A stretch of 6,324 nucleotides of DNA. It comes from JBLHGN01 sp047616325. GTDB taxonomy: Bacteria; Pseudomonadota; Gammaproteobacteria; Pseudomonadales; Cellvibrionaceae. The position numbers and the translations under genes were made by a program. Where the stretch lies: contig JBLHGN010000217.1 of NCBI GenBank assembly GCA_047616325.1, positions 1-6,324 on the forward strand, read 5' to 3'. Under the pieces are notes generated by a model. The model did no database searches and was not told the origin of the DNA. It saw only the letters and a program-made list of their open reading frames with translations. Positions 5,948-6,324 of this stretch are shown here, piece by piece. Every line of letters starts with the position of its first letter. Within the stretch, counting starts at the first letter, position 1.

Positions 5948-6324
5948 TTACTCATAAAGAGAACCATTGTGTTTAAGCCAGCCACCTCTGTGATGGCCTT
6001 TTGGGTCGTGATGCGTCCAGTGCACTACGCCACCTTTATTATTCCATTCGTACTCGCCATAAAACTCAATACTATCACCGACATTGATGCTATCGATTTT
6101 TGGAGCTAGATCGATATTGTGAGCTATTAAAATAGTATGGCCTGTTGATAGTTTAAGAATAAAACGCTGATGCCGTGAACCAGCATTATCGTCAGATAGA
6201 ATTTTTACAACGATACCGTTGCTGCCAACTTGAACATTACTGGTGTGAGTTTCGTAGGCCGATACAATGGTATGATCGCCAGCAAAGCTAGCGAAACTAA
6301 AAATAACTAAAATTAAAGTTAATA
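5948..6324 (-). CDS. DUF3465-family exported protein, 5' end outside the window
   Basis: An open frame enters from the right edge and ends at TAA 5950-5948, giving 124 visible residues. It begins LTLILVIFSFASFAGDH: the hydrophobic core and cleavage region of a signal peptide with likely cleavage after SFA, so probably only the start Met and a few N-terminal residues are missing. The mature part shows the DUF3465 hallmarks I recognise: DDNAGSRHQRFILKL, then LIAHNIDLAPKI, GDSIEFYGEYEWN, GGVVHWTHHDPKGHH and GGWLKHNG. The family is small, periplasmic or secreted, and of unknown function. The conserved His, Trp and Asp residues look like a binding or catalytic surface, but that is a guess. It lies in a cassette with its attC at 5846-5945. 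Confidence 0.88.
   Translation of the reverse strand, partial: LTLILVIFSFASFAGDHTIVSAYETHTSNVQVGSNGIVVKILSDDNAGSRHQRFILKLSTGHTILIAHNIDLAPKIDSINVGDSIEFYGEYEWNNKGGVVHWTHHDPKGHHRGGWLKHNGSLYE

Larger units (their letters stand above)
4605..6324 (-). mobile_element. integron gene-cassette array (two complete cassettes, one partial)
   Basis: Three attC sites separate three same-strand genes. The complete cassettes are 5851-5251 (601 bp, membrane protein) and 5250-4605 (646 bp, GNAT protein). The third, with DUF3465, continues past the right edge. Boundaries are placed after the G of each R' GTT. Genes start only 20-27 nt after each boundary and stop in or next to the following attC, the compact arrangement typical of cassettes. 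No integrase gene, attI or cassette promoter is present; by orientation they should lie beyond 6324. The attC sites are related but not near-identical, unlike a homogeneous Vibrio repeat array, suggesting cassettes from mixed sources. Confidence 0.85.

Noticed and set aside
5743..5985. Minus-strand open frame at 5743-5985
   Set aside because: It runs across the DUF3465 end, the attC and the membrane-protein start in a different frame; it is a by-product of the attC sequence.

Overview
The window holds the distal part of an integron gene-cassette array that runs into a two-gene Gabija-like anti-phage operon. Every gene is on the minus strand, so the transcription order is right to left. The host is probably a gammaproteobacterium, likely marine or aquatic. 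This is inferred from the AT-leaning base composition, the DUF3465 gene (a family I know from vibrios and relatives) and the attC sites, whose R-box ends resemble those of chromosomal integrons. I cannot name a genus.

Layout in transcription order. (1) 6324-5948: a DUF3465 exported protein whose 5' end lies outside the window, followed by attC at 5945-5846. (2) 5831-5352: a 159-aa protein of unknown function with one N-terminal membrane segment, followed by attC at 5357-5245. (3) 5224-4697: a GNAT acetyltransferase, followed by attC at 4702-4599. This last attC also contains what looks like an intrinsic terminator. (4) 4473-2191 and 2191-335: an OLD-family ATPase/TOPRIM nuclease (GajA-like, 760 aa) translationally coupled to a UvrD-type helicase (GajB-like, 618 aa) through a TGATG overlap. 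(5) 334-1: a gene-free stretch with several inverted repeats, including a perfect 12-bp pair, that look like REP/IS200-type (RAYT-associated) debris.

The three attC sites differ in sequence but share strict geometry. Each has an unpaired C exactly 9 nt and an unpaired A exactly 16 nt after the C of the R'' TAAC on the gene strand. These correspond to the extrahelical G and T of the bottom strand that the integron integrase recognises. The two complete cassettes are 601 bp and 646 bp. The genes start 20-27 nt after the cassette boundary, leaving no room for their own promoters, so they probably rely on an upstream promoter beyond position 6324, where intI should also lie.

The Gabija-like pair begins 126 nt after the last attC boundary, has its own ribosome-binding site and a weak candidate promoter, and is not followed by a recognisable attC before position 1. 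It is therefore either an unusually large cassette that closes outside the window, or chromosomal/mobile DNA bordering the end of the array. Both proteins keep all core motifs and look functional, but both are clearly longer than the Bacillus cereus reference proteins.
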